Origin: Methylophilus sp. Leaf416
GTDB taxonomy: Bacteria > Pseudomonadota > Gammaproteobacteria > Burkholderiales > Methylophilaceae
Assembly: GCF_001424665.1 (NCBI RefSeq)
Contig: NZ_LMQS01000003.1
Location: 1,691-65,690, forward strand
DNA: 64,000 nt
Direction: 5' to 3'
Part shown: positions 8,300 to 21,254 of the stretch, piece by piece
Position numbering within the stretch: the first letter of the stretch is position 1
Layout of the letters: each line of letters starts with the position of its first letter
Made by a program: the position numbers and the translations under genes
The notes under the pieces: model-generated
Told to the model about the DNA's origin: nothing
Seen by the model: the letters and a program-made list of their open reading frames with translations, nothing else
Databases searched by the model: none

Positions 8300-10225
8300 T
8301 CACTCCCCAAATTGCAGATTTTCCTGCACAAATGGGCCTGTCACTGCTGCAATACCTACAGAATTTAAGCTATCCAGCTCTTGCTGATCTTGCACCCCTT
8401 CTGCTATCGGCATGATGCCCATGGTGCGCACCATCATGCACAAGCCGCGTAACAATGATTGCTGCTGTGGACGCAAATGAATATCGCGTATCAGTGAAGC
8501 ATCAAATTTAACGAAGTCTAAGCCCAGCTCATGCAAGTCGCCCAGTTGCGCCAGACGCGTCGCCACGTGCTCCATACCAACCACACAGCCCAGCGATTTC
8601 ACCAAATGCACAAATTGCTTGAATTGGACAAAATCACTAAACGCCGCTTCTTCAGATACTTCGAAACTCAATCTGGCAGGCTGCTTGACGTTGAGGATCA
8701 AACTTTGCAGTTTGTCTTTATATTCATCGCTACGCATTGCGGCAGCAGAGACATTCACACTCAAGTTAGCATTATTTTTATCCAGCATATCGACAGCATA
8801 CTCCAGCGCCAGGCCATCCAGCGTTTTGATCATATCGAGCTGGCTGGCCCAGTCAATAAAGGCACCCGCTGCCAGCCATTGATCGCCTTCATCGATATGC
8901 AGGCGTAATGGGCACTCATAATGCAGCAACTGTTTGTCTTTTTGCATGACCGGGTAGCGCGCGAGCTTGATCTGTTTATGCTCGATGGCATGCAGGAACT
9001 GTTCTTTCCACTGGCTGAGGTAATTCTTTCTCGAAGTCACAATACTGTTTGCATTCATCACACGCATAGGCAAGGCGGCCTGGTCACCAGCCAGGTCGAG
9101 GATAAACTGCATCACACGGTGGATATCGACAAAATCATCACCTTTTTTGGTTTTGGTATGGGTGACTACGAACTGGAATTGAACGATCTGTTGCGCTGCA
9201 TTCAGTTTTTCAAGGACCAATTTGAGTTCTGAAGCCACACTGAAATCATCCAGCGGTTGACGACTGAAAATACCAAACTCGCTGCCGGAGAGCCTGCCAC
9301 AAACCACATCAGGGTAATGCGCCATCTGTTGTTCCAGCGCATCACCTACTTTTTTAATGAGTTGATTCGTCACGCTATAGCCAAGCTGTTTGTCTATATC
9401 TGACAGATTGCGCAACTGCACCAGGGTCAACATACCCTCAACAAAACTGTCGTTTTTCAATGCGACTGACGCAGTATTGGTAAAGTGCGATTGGTTCATC
9501 AAACCGGTGACTTCGTCATAGTTGATCTGCTGGTTCAACACATTCAAGCGCTCAGATTCGTCAGTCACCATTGATTTCACACGGTCAGACAGCGTGTTCA
9601 TGGTGCGCACCAGTTTCTGGAATTCTTCTGTTTGTGGCTCTTCAATCGTAATGTATTTACGTTCACCGAGAGACTCTGCCTGCGCTATCACATCATCCAG
9701 TGGTTTAAGGATTTTCTTCAACCAGAAGCCGGAAACCACATAACTCATAAAGGCGACGATCAGTGTCCACAGTACCGCATGGCGTGAAGTTTCCCATAAT
9801 TGGTCATAGGCCAGCGAAGGTTCGCTCTCCAGTTCCAGCGTGCCATACTGCTGCCAACCGGATTGGATGTTGGCGATACCTGGCTGAATGTTGACAGAGA
9901 AAAGCGATTGAAACCAGGCCGGTGCCACAGAGTGCGGATTGCGGTTGACGCGTTCAATCATAGTTTTGTTATCAGGCGAGATAATCGCGATGCGACGGTA
10001 ATGGCCCATATCAAACTGGGCGCTGATAATCAGTTCTACCGTGACATTATCTTTCTGGATATTTGACAAGGTAATCGCCAGCCCATTGGCATTATCGTTA
10101 TTTTTTTTCTGCAATTGCTCAGCCATAAAGCGGTGGTCATCGTACACTCCCAGAAACAGGCACCCCGCTGCCACCATCAGGATAATGACAGAAATCGCTA
10201 TGCGTATTTGTTTTATTAATGACAT
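8300..10225 (-). CDS. lapD: LapD-type c-di-GMP receptor with degenerate GGDEF and EAL domains
   Basis: 641 residues, close to Pseudomonas LapD. Order: membrane helix (8-28), periplasmic LapD/MoxY-type domain, second membrane helix (about 150-170), HAMP with signalling helix, GGDEF-like domain and EAL-like domain. Both enzymatic signatures are lost: the GGDEF position reads RLSGSEFGIF and the EAL position reads HYECPLRLH. In the known Lap system, LapD binds c-di-GMP through its dead EAL domain and holds LapG in the periplasm, keeping the adhesin on the surface. The neighbours fit that model exactly. GAGGG lies eight bases before the ATG. Downstream of lapG by 154 bases, probably one operon. 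Confidence 0.92.
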   Translation of the reverse strand: MSLIKQIRIAISVIILMVAAGCLFLGVYDDHRFMAEQLQKKNNDNANGLAITLSNIQKDNVTVELIISAQFDMGHYRRIAIISPDNKTMIERVNRNPHSVAPAWFQSLFSVNIQPGIANIQSGWQQYGTLELESEPSLAYDQLWETSRHAVLWTLIVAFMSYVVSGFWLKKILKPLDDVIAQAESLGERKYITIEEPQTEEFQKLVRTMNTLSDRVKSMVTDESERLNVLNQQINYDEVTGLMNQSHFTNTASVALKNDSFVEGMLTLVQLRNLSDIDKQLGYSVTNQLIKKVGDALEQQMAHYPDVVCGRLSGSEFGIFSRQPLDDFSVASELKLVLEKLNAAQQIVQFQFVVTHTKTKKGDDFVDIHRVMQFILDLAGDQAALPMRVMNANSIVTSRKNYLSQWKEQFLHAIEHKQIKLARYPVMQKDKQLLHYECPLRLHIDEGDQWLAAGAFIDWASQLDMIKTLDGLALEYAVDMLDKNNANLSVNVSAAAMRSDEYKDKLQSLILNVKQPARLSFEVSEEAAFSDFVQFKQFVHLVKSLGCVVGMEHVATRLAQLGDLHELGLDFVKFDASLIRDIHLRPQQQSLLRGLCMMVRTMGIMPIAEGVQDQQELDSLNSVGIAAVTGPFVQENLQFGE

Positions 10226-10379
10226 GTTCTAAGCCCTCTTTTTTCTTGGGGTAAACTCATCGACAACCCGGCTCTCATGCAGGCTTTAATCATAAGCCTA
10301 GCATTAACTTTCCACGTTAACCATATCTTAGCCAAGGTTTTCAAATATTCCAGTTGGTTCAGGTATCTAAGCATTCTCA

Positions 10380-11051
10380 TTATTCCAGTCCATCCTGCCG
10401 CATGCGTGTCAGCACATCGCGCCACTTGGAAATATTATTCGGTGACCCGGCACGCATATTCGGGTTATTGGCCACAAACAGGCCTTTTTCGTTAAAGCTG
10501 AACACAGGGAATAAATCGCCGCGCCTGGAAGCCGGCAATATTTCGAAATTCAGGTTATCCAGAATGAGCGGGTCGCTGGTCGGCATGGCGTAATAGGCCA
10601 GTACCATGTGCGGACGGATGTTTCCACTAGGCATGCGTGCGCGGACGTAGGTCAGTCGTAGCTTATCTTGCGGAATGCCAAGTTTTTTGAGTAAGGTATA
10701 TTTTGCGATACTGAAATCTTCACAGTCGCCCGCGCCTTTACCGAAGGTTTCCAGTGGGCTTGCCCAGTAATCGTCTACGCCCCATAAATTGATATCATCG
10801 ACAAATAATACATGCTGGTTGGTGAAATCATTGACCATGCCGATCTTGGTCATTTCACTGGCATTTGCCAGCTGGCTATACAGCTCGTTCAGACGCATGA
10901 CATTCTGATATGCCTCTTCCCCGTAACGTTGCCGGACCTTCTCCAGCATCGCCAGCACGTAATCATCCGCCAGTATCTGCGACCATAGCAGACACAGCGA
11001 CAGGCAAAAGCCTGCCGCAATACTAATGAAGGATGGAGAGTGGCGTCTCAT
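10380..11051 (-). CDS. lapG: LapG periplasmic cysteine protease (transglutaminase-like)
   Basis: 223 residues from the ATG at 11051; an in-frame TTG two codons earlier is less likely. Signal peptide 1-28, then the LapG fold. Catalytic Cys110 is in GAGDCEDFSIAKY, His148 in RPHMVLAYY and Asp165 in LILDNLN; Asp109 and Glu111 beside the Cys correspond to the calcium-binding acidic residues of LapG. It cuts the retention module of the adhesin when LapD releases it at low c-di-GMP, freeing the cell. The PAAG site in the adhesin at 1329-1340 is the expected target. First gene of the minus-strand locus. Confidence 0.93.
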   Translation of the reverse strand: MRRHSPSFISIAAGFCLSLCLLWSQILADDYVLAMLEKVRQRYGEEAYQNVMRLNELYSQLANASEMTKIGMVNDFTNQHVLFVDDINLWGVDDYWASPLETFGKGAGDCEDFSIAKYTLLKKLGIPQDKLRLTYVRARMPSGNIRPHMVLAYYAMPTSDPLILDNLNFEILPASRRGDLFPVFSFNEKGLFVANNPNMRAGSPNNISKWRDVLTRMRQDGLE

Positions 11052-11186
11052 GTGCAATAGATTTCCAGTGAGCGATTATGTCACGGCACTGGCAAGCATA
11101 ATTTGCCAAACAAAGTGGTTTTCATCTGCAAATTCGCTCATCTGTAACGGTACTCTAACCCATGCCTAGGGTGAAAAGGCACATAA

Positions 11187-12635
<1,449 letters not shown>

Positions 12636-12639
12636 TGAC

Positions 12640-14562
12640 TTGTTCAGGGATTGTTCTGTTTTTAATTTCTCACACACTGCATTAAGGCAGCCCGCTTTTG
12701 GTTTCATTTCTTTTGTTAGTCAGGGCGGACTGCCCTGGCTGCTACGCCTGATTTCTCTAAAACCTCATTCTTCGCAGTACTTCATATTTTTTTGTGTATT
12801 GCTTACGACAACAATCATTATGACGCCTGTCGCTCAGGCAAAAGATAGCGACTGGTTCCAGCTCAAAGAAGGCAAGACTTACCAAACCCGCTTTTCATTA
12901 GATAACGAATCAGCACCTGAAAATAAAGCGCAGTTGCGCGAGTTGCTCGAAAAACACCTGACGTTACATGAAGCCATGCAAAACCCGCGCATGAACGAAG
13001 GTGAATGGCGGCGTCTGATCCAGAAAACGCCGCAGGAAATCGCCGACCTGCTGGCCACAGAAGGCTATTTCAAAGTAAAAACGGTGGCTTACCAGCCTTC
13101 CCCACATGTCGTTGAATTTCGCATCCACTTGCCGCCTCAAGCAAAAGTCAGCAAAGTCTCTGTGCTGCTGACAGGCGAAATACAGCAGCCCACCTATAAA
13201 GAGATTCTGGAAAACGCCAACAAAAGCTGGCCTTTAAAAGAGAATAATGTTTTTACCCAGCAGGCTTGGGCAGCAGCAAAACGTGACCTGTTAGCCTCAT
13301 TGCTGCAGGTAGAATTCCCCAATGCGAAAATCACGCAATCACAAGCGATGGTCCAACCGCAAACACAGGAAGTCTCTATTAACATTGCAGTAGACTCCGG
13401 CCCGGCAGTGCGTTTTGGCAAAGTGAATATCCACGGCTTGAAGCATTATCCGGAAACCTTGATCCGTCCGCTGAATACCGTTAAAGCCGGTGACCCATAC
13501 CGTCAATCGGACTTACTGCTTTTACAGAACAGTTTTATGAGCACCGGCAAATTCAGCCAGGTGGATGTCGTCGCCAACACCCAGGCATTGAACCCGGACC
13601 GCACGGCTGATGTAGATGTCACTGTGCGTGAGATGGAGGAAAAATCTTTCCGTGTAGGCGTTGGCGCCAGCACCAATACAGGTGCGCGCATTGTGTTTAA
13701 CTACACGGATCGCAATTTGTTTGATCGCGGATTACTGTGGGACAGCAGCATCCGTCTTGAGCAACGTTTACAGGCGGCTACTTCGAATATCAACTTCCTG
13801 ATGGATGCAAAAGGTTACCGGGATAGCATACAGAACAGCCTTACCCGCACCGACCTGGAAGGACAAGTCACCACCGCATTGCAAAACGGGGTACGTCGTT
13901 ATTGGGGCCAACCGCGCAAATTTGAACAGTTCATTGGCGCCAACCTGCTGTATGAATACCTGCAAGTGGATGACGTTACTTCACAATTCAATAAAGCGCT
14001 TACGGTCACTTACGGTTTTAACCTGCGCGATCTTGACCACCAGCAGGCACCGACCAAAGGCTGGATATTAAATACCCAATTCCAGCTTTCACCGTTTGAA
14101 CAGATTTCTGACGGGCGCTTTTTGCAATCACAAGCCAGAGCGCAGGTGTTTTACCCGTTGACCAGCTCTACCCAATGGCTAGGCAGGCTTGAAGTCGGCA
14201 GTGTGACCGGTTCTGCCAGCAACGTTCCTGCCACTTATTTATTCCGTGCCGGTGGTGATCAGTCTGTGCGCGGTTATGCCTTCCAGTCATTAGGGGTGAA
14301 TGAAGGTGGCGCAACGATTGGCGGCCGGGTGTTACTGACAGGCAGCAGTGAGGTAGTGCAATGGCTGACGCCCTCCTGGGGTGCAGCAGTGTTTGTGGAT
14401 TTTGGTAACGCTACTAACAGCTGGAAAGATTATGACCCGGTGCTGGGTTATGGTGTGGGTGCACGTTTCCGTAGCCCGATCGGGCCGGTAGGGGTGGATA
14501 TCGCCTATGGAGAAGAAACCAAGGAATACCGTTTGCACTTTAACCTGGGAGTGAATTTCTAA
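12640..14562 (+). CDS. tamA: TamA, Omp85-family outer membrane assembly protein
   Basis: Up to 640 residues. The frame opens at a TTG four bases after the purB stop; the first ATG (12820) would lie inside the predicted signal sequence (FIFFCVLLTTTIIMTPVAQA, cut before KDSD), so a non-ATG start upstream is needed for export. The exact start is unresolved. After it come POTRA domains (about residues 70-350) and a 16-strand Omp85 barrel ending in an aromatic residue (LHFNLGVNF), with the GGDQSVRGY loop motif typical of the family. With TamB it forms the translocation and assembly module that moves autotransporters and phospholipid/outer membrane components. tamB overlaps by one base. Confidence 0.93.
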   Translation: MFRDCSVFNFSHTALRQPAFGFISFVSQGGLPWLLRLISLKPHSSQYFIFFCVLLTTTIIMTPVAQAKDSDWFQLKEGKTYQTRFSLDNESAPENKAQLRELLEKHLTLHEAMQNPRMNEGEWRRLIQKTPQEIADLLATEGYFKVKTVAYQPSPHVVEFRIHLPPQAKVSKVSVLLTGEIQQPTYKEILENANKSWPLKENNVFTQQAWAAAKRDLLASLLQVEFPNAKITQSQAMVQPQTQEVSINIAVDSGPAVRFGKVNIHGLKHYPETLIRPLNTVKAGDPYRQSDLLLLQNSFMSTGKFSQVDVVANTQALNPDRTADVDVTVREMEEKSFRVGVGASTNTGARIVFNYTDRNLFDRGLLWDSSIRLEQRLQAATSNINFLMDAKGYRDSIQNSLTRTDLEGQVTTALQNGVRRYWGQPRKFEQFIGANLLYEYLQVDDVTSQFNKALTVTYGFNLRDLDHQQAPTKGWILNTQFQLSPFEQISDGRFLQSQARAQVFYPLTSSTQWLGRLEVGSVTGSASNVPATYLFRAGGDQSVRGYAFQSLGVNEGGATIGGRVLLTGSSEVVQWLTPSWGAAVFVDFGNATNSWKDYDPVLGYGVGARFRSPIGPVGVDIAYGEETKEYRLHFNLGVNF

Positions 14563-17500
14563 TGTTATTCATGCACACACTCTCAAGATTATGCCGTTTA
14601 TTACTGGTGACTACGCTTTGTTTTAGTCTGATTATCACACCGCAAATGGTATGGGCAGCCAATGTCATGGTGGTCACCAGCCTGAAAGAATTTGAAACTG
14701 ACCTGGGTAATGCCACCCTCAAGGTCGAAGGTATTGCATCAGATATGCGATTAGGCGTCTCGCCACGCGGTGAATTGACCGTATCAAGTTTTGTGGCCAA
14801 ACAGGTGACTTTACAGTTTAAATCGCAGCCAGTGACGCCAGCCACAGGCGCGAAAACGGCAAGCGGGCCTTTGCCGAACCGCATCAATATCCCTCTACCT
14901 TTCCATTTGCTGTCCGGTAATATTGAACGGCTAACCATTATCCAAGGGCCAAGCACTTACCATATAGACAAGATCAAGTTTGATCTGGATGCTGACAATA
15001 AAGCCATGCAGTTCCGCATCGCGCAGGCGCACAGCCCATGGGGGGAGATCAGCACCCATTTCCAGATGCAGAATGCAGCGCCGTTTCCATTAAATGGCTG
15101 GATGGATATCCAGCAACCACAAGGTGATCTGCCCTACCACCTGCGCACCGAATTACATGGCGACCTGACTAAAGTCGATATTGCCGCCAGCCACCACTAT
15201 CAGCCAGAGAGTAAACCGTTTGCTATTGTGCCTGCCACACAGCCTGGTGAAGATATGGTGTTATTGAAAGCCAGCATAGGCCTGGATGACACCCGCAACA
15301 GCCATCTCCTGTTTCACCTGCAACAATTCCAGGCCAGGCATGTGCATCCGCAACTGGCTGGACATATGGATTTAAAAGTGACCGCCGATGGCAGCCTGAC
15401 CGACACCGGCATTATCCAGGTAAAAGTGGATGCAGGAGACAGCCGCCTGCAAACGCAGCCGTTGATAGTCCGCGGGACGGCCACATTGCAAGGCCAGCAA
15501 TTAACCGCTCTGGATTTGCTGGCGCAACTGGATAAAAACACATTCACAATCCATAGTACGCAAGCCGCTACACCTCAGGCAAACCAGCTCTCATGGCAGG
15601 CCAATTTGCCAAACCTGGCGCAGTTTATGCCGGGCTTTTCCGGCCAGGTGAAAGGCGAAGGCACGCTCCAGCGCCTGTCAGATGGCTTTCATGCAAGCTA
15701 CCGTTTATCAGGTCAACAACTGCAATTACCACAAGGTCTGGCATTAGCCGGGTTTGAGGTGCAGGGACAAGCTTCTGACAATGTGCAGGCCTCTTTAGAC
15801 CACCAGATCAAGCTACATGGTTTGTCGCAACAAAACGCCCAGGGCACAGATAGTCCGCCCATTGAGGCTGAACTCAATTTAAAGGGCTCATTGGCACAGC
15901 ATCAACTCGCGTTGCAAATCAAAGACTCTGATCCTTCATTGCAACGCAACATACAATTAGCGCTTAACGGCGCATGGCAGAATGACCGCTGGCAAGCCCA
16001 GCTAACGCAATTACAGGATGCCAGCGGAAAGGTGTTCCGGTTAGCCAATCCGGCGAACATGTCCTGGGGCGCTTCGCAAGGTTTCGATCTGCAACAACTG
16101 GTATTAAATGTATACGAAGGCCAGATGCAAGTGGACCGGCTACATTACCGCCCGGCTAAACCTGCAGGAACCCTTTCAGCGCAACTGGCAGAGATGATGC
16201 AATTACAGACTCGCGGTACGCTCAAGGACTTTCCATTGCAAGCATTAATGGCGTGGCTGGTGCCTGAGCAATCAGCCACGTTACCGGCGGATCATCTGCG
16301 ATTATCTGCACAGTGGGATTTGCAGCTAGACCAGCGCCTCAACGGATTTCTGCAACTACAACGCAGCCAGGGTGACTGGCAGGTATATGACATCAACAAT
16401 GCCAAATGGCAGGGCCTGGGTCTACAAACACTCACTGCAAATGTTAAAGCAGATAATGACAAGGTAAGTGTTGAAAGCACCATCAACTCCGCTGATGCGA
16501 TTAACCTGCAATTGTCAGCAAACACACTCGTCACACCTACAGCAACTGGATTTGTGATCAAAAATTCGGCGCCGGTATCTGCCAGCCTGAAAGCGGATGT
16601 CCGGCAGCTAAACTGGTTTTCCAGATTATTCTCGGATATTCAACCTGCCGGCAGGCTGGCGATCGATGCGGAGGTCAGCGGTGTGATGTCCAAGCCACAG
16701 TTAAAAGGCTCGATGACAGGTGAGGCGCTCGCACTGCAAATACCTTCGCAAGGGGTATGGCTGGAACAAGGCCGCCTGAATGCGACCATGGCTGGCGATC
16801 AGGTTACTTTCAACCAGATCCATTTTGCCGGTAAGAGCGGTGAGCTGGATGCCACGGGAGGCTTGTCTTTAAAGCAGCCTGAATGGCAACTGGATTTATC
16901 TGCCAAACTCAATCAATTACAGGCACTTTCCCGCGTGGACCGCTGGGTACAACTGAGTGGCGACACCAAGTTAAAACTGACCAGTGCAAACACCAGCATC
17001 AGCGGCAACCTTAAAATCCACAAAGGGCTATTTGAATTGCCCAAAGGCGATAAACCGCAGCTGGATAGCGACGTCATCATTCAATCGCCTGAAAATACAG
17101 CGCCCGCTAAAAAATCCCAGATAAGCTTCCAGGATTTCGGTCTCGATTTTGGTGATAAACCCGGCCTCCCTTTTAAGGAGTCAGAACAATTCATGCTGCG
17201 CGGTCAAGGCCTGAATGGTGCTTTGAGCGGGAAAATGCGTCTTGACGGCATGCTGGATGATCTCGCTGCCAGTGGCACTTTGGAAGTGACCGGCACCTAT
17301 CTGGCTTATGGCCAATCGCTCAATATCGAAACCGGCCGTCTTATTTTCAGTGGCAAAATCCCTAATATTGGCCTGGATGTACTGGCGACGCGGCAGGTGG
17401 AAAACACCAAAGTAGGCATACAAATCAATGGTAGCCTGCAAACGCCACAACTGAAACTGGTCTCCACCCCTGAAACCAGCAATGAAAACAAAATCTCGTT

Positions 17501-17849
17501 ATTGGTGCTTGGGCAACCGATGTCAGCAGTCGGCAGCAGTGATATGGCGATGTTATCCGTCGCTGCCAGCGCGTTACTGTCGCAAGGCGATTCAGTTTCA
17601 CTGCAAACCAGAATCGCCCAAACCATAGGCCTGGATAGTATAGACGTGCGCGGCTCAGGGTCGACCAATTACGCAGTCAGCGTTGGCAAACGCATCAACA
17701 GCCGCCTGGTGGTAGGCTACGAAAAAAGCATTGTCGGGCTATTAAATGTTGGTAAACTCACCTACCAGCTGACCAACCGGATTTCGATAGAAACCAGGAC
17801 TGGCTCGGATAACGCGCTGGATATATTTTACGGTTTCAGCTTTGATTAA
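14562..17849 (+). CDS. tamB: TamB, inner-membrane-anchored periplasm-spanning protein
   Basis: 1095 residues. A hydrophobic anchor or signal lies at 10-32, followed by a very long beta-rich body and a C-terminal DUF490/TamB domain (about 750-1095) ending in the aromatic FYGFSFD. The start codon shares its A with the tamA stop, so translation is coupled. TamB bridges inner and outer membrane and works with TamA; it belongs to the AsmA-like lipid-bridge group. E. coli TamB is about 1259 residues, so this one is somewhat short but looks complete. Identity from size, C-terminal domain and pairing. Confidence 0.93.
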   Translation: MLFMHTLSRLCRLLLVTTLCFSLIITPQMVWAANVMVVTSLKEFETDLGNATLKVEGIASDMRLGVSPRGELTVSSFVAKQVTLQFKSQPVTPATGAKTASGPLPNRINIPLPFHLLSGNIERLTIIQGPSTYHIDKIKFDLDADNKAMQFRIAQAHSPWGEISTHFQMQNAAPFPLNGWMDIQQPQGDLPYHLRTELHGDLTKVDIAASHHYQPESKPFAIVPATQPGEDMVLLKASIGLDDTRNSHLLFHLQQFQARHVHPQLAGHMDLKVTADGSLTDTGIIQVKVDAGDSRLQTQPLIVRGTATLQGQQLTALDLLAQLDKNTFTIHSTQAATPQANQLSWQANLPNLAQFMPGFSGQVKGEGTLQRLSDGFHASYRLSGQQLQLPQGLALAGFEVQGQASDNVQASLDHQIKLHGLSQQNAQGTDSPPIEAELNLKGSLAQHQLALQIKDSDPSLQRNIQLALNGAWQNDRWQAQLTQLQDASGKVFRLANPANMSWGASQGFDLQQLVLNVYEGQMQVDRLHYRPAKPAGTLSAQLAEMMQLQTRGTLKDFPLQALMAWLVPEQSATLPADHLRLSAQWDLQLDQRLNGFLQLQRSQGDWQVYDINNAKWQGLGLQTLTANVKADNDKVSVESTINSADAINLQLSANTLVTPTATGFVIKNSAPVSASLKADVRQLNWFSRLFSDIQPAGRLAIDAEVSGVMSKPQLKGSMTGEALALQIPSQGVWLEQGRLNATMAGDQVTFNQIHFAGKSGELDATGGLSLKQPEWQLDLSAKLNQLQALSRVDRWVQLSGDTKLKLTSANTSISGNLKIHKGLFELPKGDKPQLDSDVIIQSPENTAPAKKSQISFQDFGLDFGDKPGLPFKESEQFMLRGQGLNGALSGKMRLDGMLDDLAASGTLEVTGTYLAYGQSLNIETGRLIFSGKIPNIGLDVLATRQVENTKVGIQINGSLQTPQLKLVSTPETSNENKISLLVLGQPMSAVGSSDMAMLSVAASALLSQGDSVSLQTRIAQTIGLDSIDVRGSGSTNYAVSVGKRINSRLVVGYEKSIVGLLNVGKLTYQLTNRISIETRTGSDNALDIFYGFSFD

Positions 17850-17863
17850 CCCAGGAGGATTGC

Positions 17864-19239
<1,376 letters not shown>

Positions 19240-19258
19240 CTGTATTTAGGAAACCTGT

Positions 19259-19984
19259 ATGTCAGCCGCCCTCACCCGCGAAGCACGCCAATTTCTGTTT
19301 GCCACACGCCATGCCGTGTTGTCCACCTACTCCATGAAATACCCTGGCTATCCCTTCGGCGCCATTGCGCCATTTATCTGTAGCCAGCAGGCTGAGCCAA
19401 TCATTTTGGTGAATGCCAATGCTGAACATGCCAAAAATATGCATGAAAACGCCAAAGTATCCTTACTGGTATTTTCGGAAGCACAAAACCAGCATGCGCA
19501 CGCACAACTGACATTGATAGGCGAGGCATTGCCCTCCGATAAAAATGACTCGGATTTACGCGCACGCTATCTGCGCTACTTCCCTGATGCAGTGACTTAT
19601 TTTGACCTGGAAGAGTTTCATCTGTATCGCATCCGCGTCGAGCATGTGCGCTACATCGCAGGCCTTGGCAGGCTAGACTGGTTTGAGGGTGATTCACTGA
19701 ATGAAGATTTGGCAGATAGCATGCTGGCCTCGCAGGAATCCGGCATCGTTTCGCATATGAATGAAGACCACATAGACAGCATGCTGGAATATTGTCAGCA
19801 CGTGCATGGCGTTACGGCCGATCAGGCGGAAATGATAGGGCTGGATGCCGATGGCTTTGATGTGAAATATATGCATGGCGAAGAAGTGTATGGCCAGTTG
19901 CGTTTTAATTTTGACCAACCCGTACTCAACGCGATGGATGCACGCAAGGCTTTAGTGGCTCTGGCACAAGCTGGCCGCTCATGA
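19259..19984 (+). CDS. HugZ-like FMN/heme-binding protein (PNPOx-like plus DUF2470)
   Basis: 241 residues. The first ~150 form a pyridoxamine-phosphate-oxidase-like split barrel; residues about 160-238 form a DUF2470 domain (ESGIVSHMNEDHIDSML, GLDADGFDVKY). This architecture is shared by HugZ heme oxygenases and by related proteins of unknown substrate. Heme handling is possible, but the C-terminal heme-ligand loop cannot be confirmed by eye. A GGAAA site precedes the ATG; the end overlaps the DUF2069 gene by four bases. Confidence 0.85.
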   Translation: MSAALTREARQFLFATRHAVLSTYSMKYPGYPFGAIAPFICSQQAEPIILVNANAEHAKNMHENAKVSLLVFSEAQNQHAHAQLTLIGEALPSDKNDSDLRARYLRYFPDAVTYFDLEEFHLYRIRVEHVRYIAGLGRLDWFEGDSLNEDLADSMLASQESGIVSHMNEDHIDSMLEYCQHVHGVTADQAEMIGLDADGFDVKYMHGEEVYGQLRFNFDQPVLNAMDARKALVALAQAGRS

Positions 19985-20358
19985 TCCCGGCTATTCTGAA
20001 ATGGAGCCGCCTGGGCGCGAGTATCAGCCTGATTGGTTTAATCGTATTGTGCCTGGGCTGGGAAATTTTCTGGGCGCCCTTGCGTAGCGGTGGCAGTTTG
20101 CTATTCCTGAAAAGTTTGCCGTTGCTGGCACCGCTATTTGGTATCCTGCGCGGTAAACGCTATACCTATCAATGGGCAGGCATGCTTATCCTGTTTTACT
20201 TTACCGAAGGCGCGGTCAGGGCCTGGTCTGAGACTGGTGTCACACGCCTGCTGGCATGGTCAGAGATATTATTAAGCATAGTATTTTTTGCCAGCGCGAT
20301 TGCTTATGCCAAATATACCGGGCAGCGCTACCAAACGTCTTTGCAAAATGCAGCGTGA
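19981..20358 (+). CDS. DUF2069 small inner membrane protein
   Basis: 125 residues with four hydrophobic stretches (about 12-32, 40-58, 62-80, 88-108). The GSLLFLKSLPLLAPLFGILRGKRYTYQW region is typical of DUF2069 proteins, often found next to wrbA in proteobacteria. Function unknown. The start overlaps the preceding stop by four bases, and it appears to be the last gene of the tamA-to-DUF2069 unit. Confidence 0.85.
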   Translation: MIPAILKWSRLGASISLIGLIVLCLGWEIFWAPLRSGGSLLFLKSLPLLAPLFGILRGKRYTYQWAGMLILFYFTEGAVRAWSETGVTRLLAWSEILLSIVFFASAIAYAKYTGQRYQTSLQNAA

Positions 20359-20469
20359 AACCACTCACAGCGATTAAGATTAAAATACTGGCGGAATGCA
20401 CTGTATGTATTGCAGCCATTAGCAGGAAAAAATACTTATTCTCATGCTAAATTCTTTCAGGGTATGGCA

Positions 20470-20504
20470 TAAACAAGGTCAGTAAACCTTATATAATATC
20501 CGGC
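20470..20504 (+). promoter_or_regulatory. Predicted sigma-70 promoter of surE, giving a near-leaderless mRNA
   Basis: A perfect TATAAT (20492-20497) lies 16 bases after TAAACA (20470-20475). Transcription would begin at about 20504-20505, at the A of the surE ATG. No Shine-Dalgarno sequence is present between the -10 box and the start codon, which supports a leaderless transcript. No gene was seen in the rest of the 146-base gap. Confidence 0.6.
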
Positions 20505-21254
20505 ATGAAAATTCTGTTATCCAACGACGATGGCTACCTAGCCCCAGGCCTGGCTGCACTGGCGCAACACCTGAGTAAAGTGGCCGATATTACCGTAGTC
20601 GCACCGGAACGCAATCGCAGTGGCGCCAGCAATTCCCTCACGCTGGATAGACCGTTAAGCGTAAAACAGGCCGCTAATGGCTTTTTTTATGTGAACGGCA
20701 CCCCGACTGACTGTGTGCACATTGCGCTGACCGGATTGATGCAAGAAATGCCGGATATGGTCATCAGCGGCATTAATGACGGCGCCAATATGGGTGATGA
20801 CACCATTTATTCAGGCACAGTCGCTGCTGCCACAGAAGGTTATTTATTAGGCATTCCGTCTATTGCAGTTTCTATGTCACAACACCAACCTGCACATTTT
20901 GAGACGGCAGCGCGCGTGATCGTCGACCTGGTCAAGCAATTCAATCATAGTGAAATCCTCGAACCGACGTTGTTGAACGTCAATGTACCGGATATCCCCT
21001 TTAGCGAAATCAAAGGCCGCCAGGTGACCCGTTTAGGCAAGCGTCACAAAGCCGAGCCAGTGATTCAACTGAAAACCCCGCGTGGCGAAACTGTTTATTG
21101 GGTAGGTGCGGCCGGTCAACCGAATGATGGCGGCGAAGGCACTGATTTTTATGCCGTATCCCAGGGATATGTATCGATTTCGCCGATTCAGGTAGACCTG
21201 ACCAAGCATTCACAAATCAAACACTTGCAACAATGGTTGCAGAACACGAATTAA
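20505..21254 (+). CDS. surE: 5'/3'-nucleotidase SurE
   Basis: 249 residues. The metal-binding [11 protein letters not shown] at the N-terminus, then [15 protein letters not shown] and [19 protein letters not shown], are the SurE motifs. It dephosphorylates nucleoside monophosphates and is linked to stationary-phase survival. It starts the conserved surE-pcm-nlpD run and overlaps pcm by 22 bases if pcm begins at its first ATG. Confidence 0.97.
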   Translation: MKILLSNDDGYLAPGLAALAQHLSKVADITVVAPERNRSGASNSLTLDRPLSVKQAANGFFYVNGTPTDCVHIALTGLMQEMPDMVISGINDGANMGDDTIYSGTVAAATEGYLLGIPSIAVSMSQHQPAHFETAARVIVDLVKQFNHSEILEPTLLNVNVPDIPFSEIKGRQVTRLGKRHKAEPVIQLKTPRGETVYWVGAAGQPNDGGEGTDFYAVSQGYVSISPIQVDLTKHSQIKHLQQWLQNTN

